Shown in pieces: positions 39,101 to 48,724 of a stretch of DNA of 64,000 bases. Source of the stretch: Heliocidaris tuberculata. Lineage: Eukaryota > Echinodermata > Echinoidea > Camarodonta > Echinometridae. The stretch lies in the NCBI GenBank assembly GCA_025618425.1, contig CM046835.1, forward strand, positions 18,007,995 through 18,071,994, read 5' to 3'. Each line of letters begins with the position of its first letter. Positions within the stretch are counted from its first letter, which is position 1. Under the pieces are notes generated by a model. It ran no database searches. It was not told where the DNA came from and saw only the letters and a list, made by a program, of their open reading frames with translations. A program made the position numbers and the translations under genes.

Positions 39101-39789
39101 AAATTAACCTCCCGGACAACAATCTCTCTTGGTCACCTACCCCCTCATATGAATGTCCATCCCCCTTCCTGATCAACCAGCCCCAAGATAACTACCCCCT
39201 CGGACAATTACCACCCAAATTACCACCCAAATTACCACCTCAGACAATTACCACCCAAACAACAACCTCACAAGTACAACTACTCCCTAATTACAATGAA
39301 GATACAAGTATCACCTGGATGATCATCCCATAGTAAAAGTACCTGTCTGGATGAATTTATCGAACAGAGTCATTGTATTTGGGGGTGAGTATTTTGTTGG
39401 CAGTTTACTGGGTGGTAATTGTCCTATGAGTAGTTGTAGGGTAATAGTTTTCCAGGGGTGGCGGCCCAGGAGTGTGACGTTATCCCAGAATCATTTCAAA
39501 CCAATCTCCCACTTACGTCTTAACAAGCCTGATGAGGTTTGATGTCAAGGTGTAATTATAAAGGATGCTATTGACTGGAAGCTCCAGAGACTTGGCTGAT
39601 TCAACAAGATCCCAAGCAACAGACACTGTCATGGCCCCAGAGAGAGGTACACACCGACTGCCATACTCTGCTAAGTAGTTCAGAAGCATTATCCTGCATA
39701 GTAGTAGTAAAAAGGAATACAGTAATGTCTCTGTGCATTTGAGAAAAACCATAAAATGGGGCAAATAAGAACACCAGGATGAATAAGAA

Positions 39790-39830
<41 letters not shown>

Positions 39831-40048
39831 ATGTTTACACATATCTTTCCATCCAGGATGATGTAAACACATTTCATTTCAGGAAAAAAGTAATGATAAA
39901 AGGTCTGCAGTCCTCGGAACAAAATTAAGTCAAAACATGTTTCCATTTAATAGTGTAATAGATTCCTGCTTCTAAAATATATCAAATAGAGAAAGAGAGA
40001 GAGAGAGAGGGGGGGAGGGGGGGGAGGAGAAGAAGAAGAAGAAGAAGA

Positions 40049-40087
<39 letters not shown>

Positions 40088-43000
40088 ATGGATGAAGGGA
40101 AGAAGGGGAGGGAGGAAAGGAGGGAAGAAGGGGATGACAGGAGGAGGAGGGGAAGAGGGAGAGAGAGACACACACACAGAGGGGAGTGATGGGTAAAATA
40201 CAGCTATACATGTAACATAACCAAACTCTCTAAAAAATGGGGGGTGGGGGAAGGGGGAAGGGATACCATACATACAAGACATCTTTGCAAGAACCTGAGC
40301 AAGGTTAATACTAACCCTCCAATGGATGCTCCAGTAGCAAGAAGAGGGGCATCAGGGTAGGTCTGACGAATGTGACTCAGTACAAAGTGAATGTCATCTG
40401 TGCTGCCTGCACAGAATGTACGTGGTGTCTGGAAGGATCAGAGAAACAAACAAATCAAATATATCATTTTTAATTTTATAATGAGGTCAGGTGATTTGAC
40501 ATTCTTTTACCCTGGCAACAATTGCTCGGGATGTATTTTGTCAAACATATTAAGTTAATAAATGCTATGACAGTTCTGTCAGTCTACGCTCTTATATAAA
40601 AAAAAATTATCTATGATGCATTACATGTTGGACCAGGTGGAAAACTTTCAACCTGGCCCGCTGATTAAAGGCAGACAAAGCAGATTGAGTTCCTAAGGGT
40701 TTTCATGGAGAACCTGATATAAATTAAGCTATTAATTTTGTTCAGTTCAATTTTATTCCACTCTAAGCAAACGTATAAATTTCATTCTAATGGGCTACCA
40801 ATGAAAAAATGAAATCTCTTCACCACTTTTCTAATATTCATTGCATTAACATTATTCGCAATCTTTGATCTATGGCCTTTGACCTTTCAGCTTGATTCTG
40901 ACCTTGATCTCAGCTCCTCCGAAGCCCCTCTGGTTGAATACTACGGCTCTACATCCTACTTGAAGGACATCATCCACCATGTGTTTGACATATATACTCT
41001 CACTGTCACCTAGTGGATCAAGAATTATGAATATTTTTATGAGTTTTATCAACCCACTAAACACCAAGCCCAATATAATTCTATAGGGCTCTATAGAAAA
41101 AGGCCTCTTTTACCAAAATGCAATGTGGGTTAAAGGTAACCTTCAAATGGAAAATTCTGCATTTTGAAACAAATATCGGTAGCCTAAAATTCATACTGTC
41201 ATGTTGATCATGTAGTAAACTGTTTGACCTACAAAATGGAATAACAAATGACATGATGTTGCCATTTTTAGATGAATTAAAATACATAGTTCACAAAATT
41301 GGAAGAAAAAAAAAATTATATACCCAAAATATATTTTTTCTAAAGATCCAGTATGAAAAAAAAAATGAATTGGCAAGACGGCAAAATGCACATGTACATG
41401 TAAGCTTGTGTCTCCACATAGGGCCATAAGATAACTTGGGCCACCATTTTGGTCCACCATCATAAGTTACATAATTTAGGAGATGTATAGAAGAGCCACC
41501 TGTGGACAGAGTGGACTTTTTTCTGTATCCATGGGATTGTCTTTAAAGATAGGTTTACCTATAGTTCTAAACTAATGTGGACTAACAGCATGACATTCCC
41601 TTGCTTATTCTTACCCGTTAGTCCTGGGATTATAACTACTATAGGCTTGGCATTATCTCCTGCTAACCCAGTCTCCTCCAACCAGTGTAAAACAATTTCA
41701 CCCCCATCAGGGGTATTCAGCTTCTCACTGAGATGAAATAAAACAATACAAGACTGAACAAAACAAAATGAAAGTTTACAATATGTCTTTGTGTCGACTT
41801 CGGGTAGACTAATTCTTCAACCAAATCAAGATCACCCTAACCAGGGGTGTTAAGCTTCTCACTGAGATGAAATGAAACCAAAAAGAACAAAATAAGATGA
41901 ATATGAAGAACAAAACAGTGATCCGACACAAACTCTGGCGACATTTGCTCTAGGGTTTATTTTGTAAAAGATATGGGTTAGGGTTAGGATAAGGGTTATG
42001 GTTAGATATAGTGTAGGGGCCAGGACAGAAATCAAGAATTCAATTGATGTATGAAATTCACCACAGAGCAATTGTCGGTGGAGCATGTGTCTTAAAAACT
42101 GAACAAAACTGATGAGCTAACCTCCTAGACCGGGAATGATAATACCAATGGGCGTGGTAGGGTCACCCATAGTCCGACTGTCATCCCAATGTAAGATGAT
42201 CTCACCACCATCGATTGTACTCAGTTTCTCACTGTTTAGAGGTAGATAATGAACAGCTCTGAAAGTATGAATATTCTGCTTTCATGAAATTACACTGAAA
42301 CAGTGTACCGTCTTTTTATTTCATGTTATGTTCATTCAATTCTGTTTCTCATTGCTGCACAATTCCATTCTGATAGGGTAACAACAATGTTTATCACATT
42401 TTGCTTTCATCTCTACATACATACAAAAAACACTAGCTAAAGACAAACATAATTGATGACAGCATTTTAATAACCACAACACTAGTTTCAAATCAGAATA
42501 GTTTTCTACAGCAGATACCTGATCATAAAACACACTGCTGTACTTTTCATACAACAGAGGTTGGAAACATGGTGCGATGTTATTTCTGGAAGAGTTCCCC
42601 ATTTTCTGTTTCTTGTTACTCACATGTACTGTACTGATCCAAATTAAATGGGTGCGATCTGGTGCCAATTTATCCTGTAAAACCAGCAACTTTCGTGACA
42701 CTAAACTTTTGCAAATTGTAAAATGACAGCCACTTTCACAGCAAGCCACATTCACAAATGGCAAAAATAAATGGTATCAGTTTTGATTTAATTGTTTCAC
42801 TGCATGAAACTTTTCCTGTTTCTGGTTAGACTTACCTCCTATAATTATGTTTTTTAACGAAGAGCTGGAAAGCAACATGTCCCACAGTTTGCAGGTGACT
42901 TCCAAAGCACAGAAACGTTGGCCAGTATGCTTTGGTTAGAGATGGGACACATGTCTGAAGAAGACGCTGGAACTTAGGATCTCCACAGGCTAGTACAGGT

Positions 43001-44781
43001 TTCTGCAAAAACATCAAGGAGTTAAAATGTTCAAGGTGTCCTTAAACCTGTTCACTCTTAAGCCCACTGCACACTATACGATCGATTCTGGAATAAATTG
43101 CAATAGCATTAAACATAGGCATTTTAACAAGTGAAAGCTACCTGATTCAGGTTCTGAACAATAATATGAATTTACTCAACATAGGAATTTGGTGCGATGT
43201 CGGCCTTAAATTCGGAATAAGGGCCAAATCAGTTTCAAATTGTACACAATTGCAAGACTGCTCTGATGTCACTACGATTTCGGAGCCGATTAGGCCTTTC
43301 CTCCGACTAGAAGGCTCATAATAGGCCGAAATTTTGAGTTTACTGTCTATGTACATGTACCTATTCAGAACCTCAATCAAACATATTTTATGTGTTTAAC
43401 TGTTTATATCTAATGCTATAACATTTTCTTTCAAAATTGCATCATAGACCGATTGCAGAATGTTTAACTATAGCCAGGTTCACACAAAGGGAGCTAAACT
43501 GTTAGTTCCAAAACTTTCAGTTATCTTGTAGTTTCAGGCCGTATGAACGGACTCATAGTTCCAAAACTTTAAGTTTACTTGTAGTTTCTAGAACCACAAG
43601 CGAGCTTGTAGTGAACACCGAAACCACAAGCAGTGGGGGGGGGGGGGGGGGGGGGAGGCCTCTGTCGTAGTTATGGACCGTGTGGACAGAATAAACTTTA
43701 AATAGCAAACTCGTTGTTAACAATGACCTCTCTGTTCATGTTAAATGAGGGTGGCTCGACTTGCAATCTCAGAACAACGTGCATTGTTGTTTCAGGCCCG
43801 TGTGAACCCTCGTCATTTTTATAGTGAGCCGTTGTTCCGTTAAGTTTCGAAATCACAAGTCTCATATGAACATACCTTATGTCACTTAGGCTTCTCAGCA
43901 GGAATTTGTTTACACCTGGTCTACAATGAATGAATCATGGACTTGCAGCATCCAAGGGGGTGGTTTGAGAGGACTAAAGCAATTTTGCAGGTTGAAAGTA
44001 TGCATACATTATTACCCTCAAACACAGCGATCTCGGAGGAGCATTTCGCCATTCGAATGATCGAAATTGACCAAGAAACTCAAAAGTTTTGAGGTAGGTA
44101 ACTGCATAATGACGAACTATGAGTATGTTTTTGGAGTATGATTATTAATATTTTCCGAAAATGTGTCAGATGGAAGTTTAAGGTGAATCTTCAAATCTAC
44201 TTCAGTCCAACAAGCATGTTTTTGCATGTTTTCTGTGAGAAATCTGCTGAAGTTGGTACATTTTATATTATGACGAACTGACTCCTTCGATCTGGGAATG
44301 GGATTCGGGAGAGTAGCTCCACGCTCCCTTCTGTTACATTCTAGAGACTAAACAGTGATGAATTTGGTGAATTATTGAGCATATATTGTTCAGCGATCAA
44401 CAAGAATATTTTCAATAAAGCCATTTTGTCTATTGTGTACAAATAACATGCATTGCGCGGAGCTAGCTGGGTCCTACTCAGTTTCCAGAGAAAATTTACG
44501 AGCGATGTGAGTGCGAGCGTGAGCGTGAGTAATTGAATTATGGGGGATAACATTCCATCCAGGCAGTGGCTAGTATGAGATCAAAAGAGGAGGAGAAGAG
44601 CACTCTCCATCTCTCTTCCACCTCCCTAGTTAGGGCTAGGTGAAGGAAGGATTGATTAAGAACTTACCTTTACAACGTATCTGAGATAGTAGGCTGCATA
44701 CACAGCTCCTAGTCCTAAACAGACTGCGGCAGTCTGCCAGTGTTGATAAGCCATTATCATAATCAGATCCATAGTGTACAT
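32927..44781 (-). CDS. ABHD3: ABHD1/ABHD3-like alpha/beta hydrolase (9 exon positions, one duplicated)
   Basis: Minus-strand exons in transcript order are 44781-44668, 43002-42836, then either 42231-42122 or 41727-41615, then 41009-40903, 40428-40316, 39693-39517, 35711-35663, 34118-33953 and 33111-32927. All junctions are GT-AG and phases agree, giving 395 or 396 aa, close to human ABHD3 (409). The protein has an N-terminal hydrophobic segment (about residues 14-33, signal anchor), an oxyanion-hole PGLTG or PGLGG, nucleophile elbow GASIGG, acid NAADDAFSP and catalytic histidine SHGGHCGF. ABHD3 proteins are membrane hydrolases acting on phospholipids with medium-chain or oxidised acyl groups; this activity is inferred. 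ABHD1 and ABHD3 are vertebrate paralogues, so the single symbol is approximate. Introns carry a LINE, a tandem array and poly-G tracts. Confidence 0.9.
33112..33952 (-). other. Intron between ABHD exons 8 and 9
   Basis: AT-rich, with nothing recognised beyond the splice sites. Confidence 0.75.
33953..34118 (-). CDS. ABHD3: ABHD-like exon 8, catalytic acid
   Basis: Encodes SRTLREFDSRLTVKVFGYQD, then VHHYYSSSSPRGKLSKI and TVPTLCLNAADDAFSPIY. The REFD.R and FGY..V..YY..SSP blocks are diagnostic; the acid lies in NAADDAFSP. Flanked by atccag and gtaagt. Confidence 0.94.
34188..35069 (+). mobile_element. 5'-truncated L1/Tx1-type LINE with poly-A tail
   Basis: Sense frame 34188-34604 (138 aa) encodes RRNLHKWGLASDSNCFHC, then NVEEDVVHAFLAC. 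This C-x2-C-x8-H-x4-C zinc-binding region follows the reverse transcriptase in L1/Tx1-type ORF2 proteins. Non-coding sequence follows to AATAAA at 35035 and an A-run at 35058-35069. It is antisense to the ABHD gene, within its intron between exons 7 and 8. The 5' boundary and target duplication were not found. Confidence 0.8.
35663..35711 (-). CDS. ABHD3: ABHD-like exon 7 (49-nt micro-exon)
   Basis: Encodes KGLPFRDHYDLPSVCK. The acceptor is attacag and the donor gtaagt. It fits phase exactly between exons 6 and 8 and corresponds to the less conserved lid segment before REFD. Confidence 0.85.
36540..38800. repeat. Tandem array of about 245-bp units, interrupted
   Basis: Units with ATCATCACTTTA, TGTGATATT.TTTGTTG, GTGATCCTATTT and GCATGCGCA.TG.GGCTTGAATGTTTC recur at about 36590, 36840, 37080, 38465 and 38695 (spacing 249 and 240 bp before the interruption). 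Units share perhaps 75-85 per cent identity by eye. The gap between the third and fourth units is the element at 37358-38460. Confidence 0.8.
37358..38460. mobile_element. 1.1-kb inverted-repeat element with five internal repeats
   Basis: Ends TTTATGCCTCCGCC and GGCGGAGGCATAAA. Inside, TGACCCCAAAATC.AATCA recurs at about 37640, 37792, 37943, 38104 and 38256 (periods about 151-161 bp), followed by an ACGG-type tetramer run at about 38360-38405. The frames at 37910-38459 are repeat translations, not a gene. It is inserted in the 245-bp array. Non-autonomous DNA transposon (superfamily unknown). Confidence 0.8.
39517..39693 (-). CDS. ABHD3: ABHD-like exon 6
   Basis: Encodes IMLLNYLAEYGSRCVPLSGA, then MTVSVAWDLVESAKSLELP and VNSILYNYTLTSNLI. 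It continues the GG-MLLNYL helix after the nucleophile elbow. The acceptor is tatgcag and the donor gtaagt. Confidence 0.92.
39796..39829. repeat. 34-nt uninterrupted G run
   Basis: The longest single G homopolymer in the window, just upstream of ABHD exon 6. Transcribed as poly-C in the ABHD pre-mRNA. Confidence 0.95.
39990..40170. repeat. Purine-rich (GA)n/(GAA)n tract
   Basis: GAGAGA, G-run, GAAGAA and GGGAGGA blocks lie in an ABHD intron. Overlapping minus-strand Ser/Leu/Pro frames are artefacts. Confidence 0.95.
40316..40428 (-). CDS. ABHD3: ABHD-like exon 5, nucleophile elbow
   Basis: Encodes TPRTFCAGSTDDIHFVLSHI, then RQTYPDAPLLATGASIGG. GASIGG is the G-x-S-x-G nucleophile motif (human GVSMGG). 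The TPRT.C block is typical of the family. The donor is gttagt. Confidence 0.93.
40903..41009 (-). CDS. ABHD3: ABHD-like exon 4
   Basis: Encodes DSESIYVKHMVDDVLQVG, then CRAVVFNQRGFGGAEIK. The acceptor after cctag is chosen over the cag seven bases on, because only it preserves phase and restores PGL(T/G)G-DSES. The donor gtcaga is weak. Confidence 0.88.
41615..41727 (-). CDS. ABHD3: ABHD-like alternative exon 3a
   Basis: Encodes SEKLNTPDGGEIVLHW, then LEETGLAGDNAKP and IVVIIPGLT. It is 113 nt and ends one base into the glycine codon. The acceptor is ctcag and the donor gtaaga. The PGLTG end matches the human protein, so this is probably the ancestral-type cassette. Confidence 0.9.
41808..41861 (-). 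pseudogene. Decayed third copy of ABHD exon 3
   Basis: The minus strand reads ctcag then SEKLNTPG followed by an in-frame TAG. The rest aligns only with deletions to exon 3a (AACACCCCTG...GGGTGA...TTGG). The intron just upstream, TTCATCTCAG, is also shared with exon 3a, showing a copied exon plus flank. It sits between exons 3b and 3a and cannot encode a full cassette. Confidence 0.75.
42122..42231 (-). CDS. ABHD3: ABHD-like alternative exon 3b
   Basis: Encodes SEKLSTIDGGEIILHW, then a variable DDSRTMGDPTTP loop and IGIIIPGLG. It is 110 nt with the same entry and exit phases as exon 3a. The acceptor is aaacag and the donor gttagc, a weaker donor than exon 3a. It encodes the beta strand leading to the oxyanion hole, ending PGLGG instead of PGLTG. 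Probably used mutually exclusively with exon 3a. Confidence 0.85.
42836..43002 (-). CDS. ABHD3: ABHD-like exon 2
   Basis: Encodes KPVLACGDPKFQRLLQTCVP, then AYWPTFLCFGSHLQTVGH and a KKHNYR end. The YWPT..C..S..QT pattern is characteristic of ABHD1/2/3/15 proteins. Ends with two bases of a split codon; donor gtaagt. Confidence 0.92.
43003..44667 (-). other. Intron 1 (coding) of the ABHD gene
   Basis: Contains the inverted-repeat element at 43473-43815. Also a G-run at 43637-43655 and AT-rich sequence with no recognised exon. Confidence 0.7.
43473..43815. mobile_element. Putative MITE with GGTTCACAC ends
   Basis: Left end GCCAGGTTCACAC and right end GTGTGAACCCTCG are inverse. The internal sequence repeats AGTTCCAAAACTTT and TTGTAGTTTC several times. 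Confidence 0.6.
44668..44781 (-). CDS. ABHD3: ABHD-like exon 1, N-terminal membrane segment
   Basis: Encodes MYTMDLIMIMAYQHWQ, then TAAVCLGLGAVYAAYYLRY and VVK. The first ATG follows an in-frame TGA 30 bases upstream; later in-frame ATGs exist at codons 4, 8 and 10. The donor is gtaagt. A cag at 44793-44791 could be a 3' splice site joining an upstream 5' UTR exon. Confidence 0.85.
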
Positions 44782-45164
44782 CTCTAGCAGCTGAACATCT
44801 AGTACATATCAGAATAAATGAAATAATAAGTTTTTGAAATCTTTTACGTTTTATGTTAAAAAAATAAAAAGACAGTTGTTTTTTCTGTGCCAAGAATGTT
44901 GAAAAAAGAGAAAAAGATGAAAATGTATTCATGAGGTATGCTTCACTAAATCATAATTTTGATTAGCCGACTATAAAGACCAGTATTCTAAAAGCTGAAG
45001 CCAGGAGCATGGGGGGGGGGGGTGGTGTTGGGGCTACACCCCCATCAAAAACGTTAAAACTTTCTGTCAGTAAATTTTACCATATCTTTATACAAATCTC
45101 AGAAACTGACGACCCTTTTTTGTGCTTGCTTGTTGGGAAATCAATGTGAACATCTGACGGCAAC

Positions 45165-45743
45165 TTAAAGGGAAATCCAACCTTAATAGCAAGTTGCTTT
45201 GAAAGAAAGAGGAAAAATCAGAGAAGCAGATTGGTGAAAGTTTGAACGAAATCGGACAAGCAATAAGAAAGTTATGAATTTTTGAAAGTTGTAATCACTA
45301 TGCATATGGCCGAATAGGTAATGTCACTGTGATGTAGCTGTGGACAACTCCCCCATTTGCTCTAACACACAAAATGACTAAAATGTCACTTTTTTTTCAA
45401 AATGCATTACTCAGTAGGATCTTTTCGCTCATGAGGACCTGTAACAATATGCTATCTCCAATATATTTTGAGTACTGCCCCGAGGGTAACAGCGCCTTGA
45501 GGAAAAATGCAAATTAATGATATTTTTGTGTAGGACAAATGGGAGAGTTGTCCACAAAAATGTCATAATTGACTCACCAAATTGCCAATTTGAGATTCGC
45601 ATAGATGTAGTGATCTCATTTTTCAAACATCCATAACTTTCTTAATCCTTGTCCGATTTCTTTCAAACTTTCACCATCTTGTCTTTCTTATTTTTCTACT
45701 TTCACACAAATCATCTTATTACCAAGGTTGGATTGCCCTTTAA
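45165..45743. mobile_element. TTAA-flanked foldback element
   Basis: Begins TTAAAGGGAAATCCAACCTT and ends with the inverse AAGGTTGGATTGCCCTTTAA. Arms of about 200 bp pair imperfectly, including GTCCGATTT..TTCAAACTTTCACC. TTAA at both ends is compatible with piggyBac or Kolobok mobilisation. A partial relative lies at about 58050-58170. Confidence 0.85.
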
Positions 45744-45969
45744 TAATTCAGACAACCTGTGCGTTTCCTTGTCGGCAAATTTGAACTTTTGTGTTCTTTG
45801 TTGAAAATTTTTCAGCCACATTGCAAGCAAACCGTGCACCTATTTGGACCAAGCTTCTTCAGCATACCGGTCTGAAGGTAGCCCAGTGTAAATACACTAA
45901 TGTGTGGAATTGCCAATTTAAAGATCGCACGATATACATCACTCAATTTACATACATGAGTTGTGTATG

Positions 45970-46165
45970 CATTATGTGCAGTGTATAAGTGATTTCCACT
46001 TATACCTATACATACACTTATAAGGCCTCCACTTATACATGTATAAGCATATCTGAAGATAAGCTTGTACTCCACAATAGCTTTTATGGGTGAATAGGCT
46101 TCAATAGGTTTTGTGTGTATTAGCGGGCTATAGTCCATTCCACTCATAGCGGCATTACTATACTT
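45970..46165 (-). mobile_element. Dispersed repeat family, inverted partial copy 3
   Basis: Inverse of the right half of the repeat at 17738-18065, sharing GAAGATAAGCTTGTACTCCA, TGAATAGGCTTCAATAG and TTTTGTGTGTAT.AGCGGGC. Confidence 0.75.
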
Positions 46166-46889
46166 CGTGTGTATACTTTTGGACAGTCATACACCTCAAC
46201 ACTTTCAAACACCACTGCACAAAAGTCACCAACATTCACTCAAAATCGGCATTTAATTTACGAATACCGACACCAACATATCCATGATATACAATAAATT
46301 AAATTCACCGATGTTGGAAAAGATAATTCCACAAATGAAATCAGTAATTCACTATCAGTTCTGGCGAAACAGGGTATCGCAAGTCATTGTGTACATTTCC
46401 TGATCGCTGCGAGCGCTGACATCTCCCCCCCCCCCCAAATTTGGTTGTTAAAAATTCGGTCCCTATCACGCACATGTGAAAGTCCCGATTTTCCATGTGC
46501 GCGATCGTAGAGATCGATGTGCACGCGCGATACCGAGTTTTTTTAGTGGACAAAATTTTATTGGCCGAGTTTAGTCTAAAACATCGGTGGAATGAAAACA
46601 ACATGCAATGCCGAAAAAAATTGGTCGGGATTTCTTCAGTTTTGGACATGATTTTGACTTTGGGTTTTGCTGGAAATATCAGTTCTTCCTAACAGCCATT
46701 TAAGGTACCGTAAGAGTGAGATTTTTAAGAGCTGAATTTGAAAGGAAGTATTTGAAATAGACCTACATGTATCTATCTTATTTCCCCCCCCCCCATGCGT
46801 TTAGTACATGCGATAGAAAATACAGCAGTATTTTGGCATTTGCCGCTATGAGCACTCATGCCCATATTCCTATCCCGACTGTGTTGTAA

Positions 46890-47785
46890 TGCAGCAGTCA
46901 AAAACAGACAACAGAATTGCAGTAAGCAAGATCTAATTTTCTTAAATTTGCTAGTGTAACAGTTGATTTTTGCAGTATGTATTTTACTTGGCTGTTTTAC
47001 ATTTTACTTTCCCATACTCCAATGTTTACATTTTGCCCTGTTTATTTACATTCCAACTCATGACCTTCATTTCCTCTCTCCACCTTCAGATGTCATTGCC
47101 ATAGCCACACCTGGTTTCTCACATTCCATTCCATCTCCCATACTTTCTTTTACATTCCACCTTCACTCCACATGTTTCTATTGTTACATTCTCATTCATA
47201 TTCAGAACATCTCATGACCATCTTTCCATGCTGATCATTGGTTCTTACTTCTCTCTGGGTTAGTCCATTTTGTAGACAGTTCCATTTTTCTTATTACTGA
47301 TTGGTTGTTTAATTGATGATTTAATTTATGTGGATATCTGTTCAAGTTGAATTTCTGTTAGTAAAGTCAGTGCAACCCAGGATCTCGTCTAGTAAAGACT
47401 ATTTTATTTTATCTTCCTTTCTTCAGTTAGATTGTATAGCATGTTGTTTTTTTTACTGTAGGAGAGCAAGAGTTTAATTTGATTTGCATGAGCAGAAGTA
47501 TAGAGCAGTGCAGAGAAAGAGAGAAAGTTGGTCAGCTTACACTAGATTACCTGATCCAGGGACTCTTCAACTCTTACTGTGCCACAAATTTGGGGACTTA
47601 GAGTTGAAAGTGAAATTTTAAATAATTATTTTCCTCTCATTTATGAATAATCTGGACTGGAAAAAGGCCCGCTGATCAATACACACAAAAGCTACTGAAG
47701 CCTATTCACCCGTAAAAGCTTTTGTGGAGTACAAGCTTATCTTCAGTTAAGCTTGTACATGTATAAGTAGGCAAGGGCCTAAGAG
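46890..47785 (+). mobile_element. Dispersed repeat family, copy 2 (split by LTR)
   Basis: Segments 46890-46954 and 47542-47772 together match the uninterrupted copy at 17738-18065. The right end reads TATAAGTAGGCAAGGGCCTA, the inverse of the TAGGCCCTTGCCTA at the left of copy 1, suggesting terminal inverted repeats. Confidence 0.8.
46955..47541. mobile_element. Probable solo LTR (587 bp, 4-bp TSD)
   Basis: Starts TGTAACAG and ends GCTTACA, the TG...CA rule of LTRs. It is flanked by CTAG at 46951-46954 and 47542-47545. The homologous repeat at 17738-18065 shows the empty site with a single CTAG, confirming insertion at this point. No internal domains remain. The 4-bp duplication fits several LTR-retrotransposon groups. 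Confidence 0.8.
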
Positions 47786-48120
47786 TGCGAGCCGAGCCGG
47801 ATTGTCCAGAAGATACAACAACAAAAAAACCAAACATCAAGTTGCAGGACCGTCTTTGATGACCGGACCTGCGAACTCCTCAACAAAAGTAAAATTGAAA
47901 ACAAAAATTATAAAAAAAAGTACAGAAACCCGCACGTAGATTGATGCAATATCCGGAACCGAATCATACGCCAAAAATCCGAAACAACAACAATAAAAGT
48001 GCAAGGCCTCATTTATTTTGAAACCATGGAAAATGATGGATAAGCTTGTAGTTGTACATGTACATGTATATAGCCACACTTTTTGATAAAACATCACCCC
48101 TGTGTGGCTATATGTATAGT

Positions 48121-48592
48121 CAAGGATTGTATTTCCGAACAGCATGGTATTACCGAACGCGTACAGTTAAGCGCATAAAATGGCTTTCATATGCGTGGGA
48201 CTACGCGTATGTTCTTTACACTAGTATTGAAACAAAGAACACGGTACAAGATCATAAAATGAGGCAAAAAAACGTAAGTAATATCTTAGGAACTGCTCTC
48301 TGGTCACCCTCAGTCATCACCCTGTTGGCCCCAAATCGGGGTAAGTTGTGTTTTTTTCCATAGGTTTCACAAGGTGATGGTCGGAAATACAACACCTTTT
48401 TCAAGGGACCAAAACGCCGCATCATTGGGAAGGGGTTTGCTCGGAAGGGAATATCAAATTAAATCTACGTTGTCTTTTTCAAATTCCACCAACTTCTTTT
48501 TCTGTAGGACTTTAAGCATTCATTATGTAAGTTTGACAGATATTTTATTTGCTATCTTTGATTTTCTGAAAAGTGTTCGGAAATAGGATCTA
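48121..48592. mobile_element. Putative inverted-repeat element
   Basis: GTATTTCCGAACAG at the left and GTGTTCGGAAATAGG at the right are inverse over about 13 of 15 bases. The interior is non-coding. Confidence 0.5.
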
Positions 48593-48724
48593 CTACAATA
48601 GACGGAAAAATCTGTCTGCTTGGAGGAGTTTTATAACATTTTTTTGAGTTTTGAGGCTCTCCTCCAAGACAGACATAGTCTCAGCGGAGCATATCCCCGA
48701 ACGAAATAGACTGATTTTTCTGTC

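Larger units (their letters stand above)
35712..39516 (-). other. Intron between ABHD exons 6 and 7
   Basis: Holds the tandem array at 36540-38800 with its inserted element, and an imperfect ATTACCACCCAAA-type repeat at about 39010-39280. No coding exon is visible. Confidence 0.7.

Noticed and set aside
39947..40282. Ser/Leu/Pro-rich minus-strand frames of 63-111 aa
   Set aside because: Several overlapping frames through a purine-rich simple repeat; no motif.
41002..41009. Alternative acceptor gacag at 41003 for ABHD exon 4
   Set aside because: It would put the exon out of phase with both alternative exons; the ctag at 41010 restores the frame and the PGL(T/G)G-DSES sequence.
41970..42005. 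GGGTTAGGGTTAGG telomere-like motif
   Set aside because: Only two exact TTAGGG units with decayed neighbours; not evidence of a telomere fusion.
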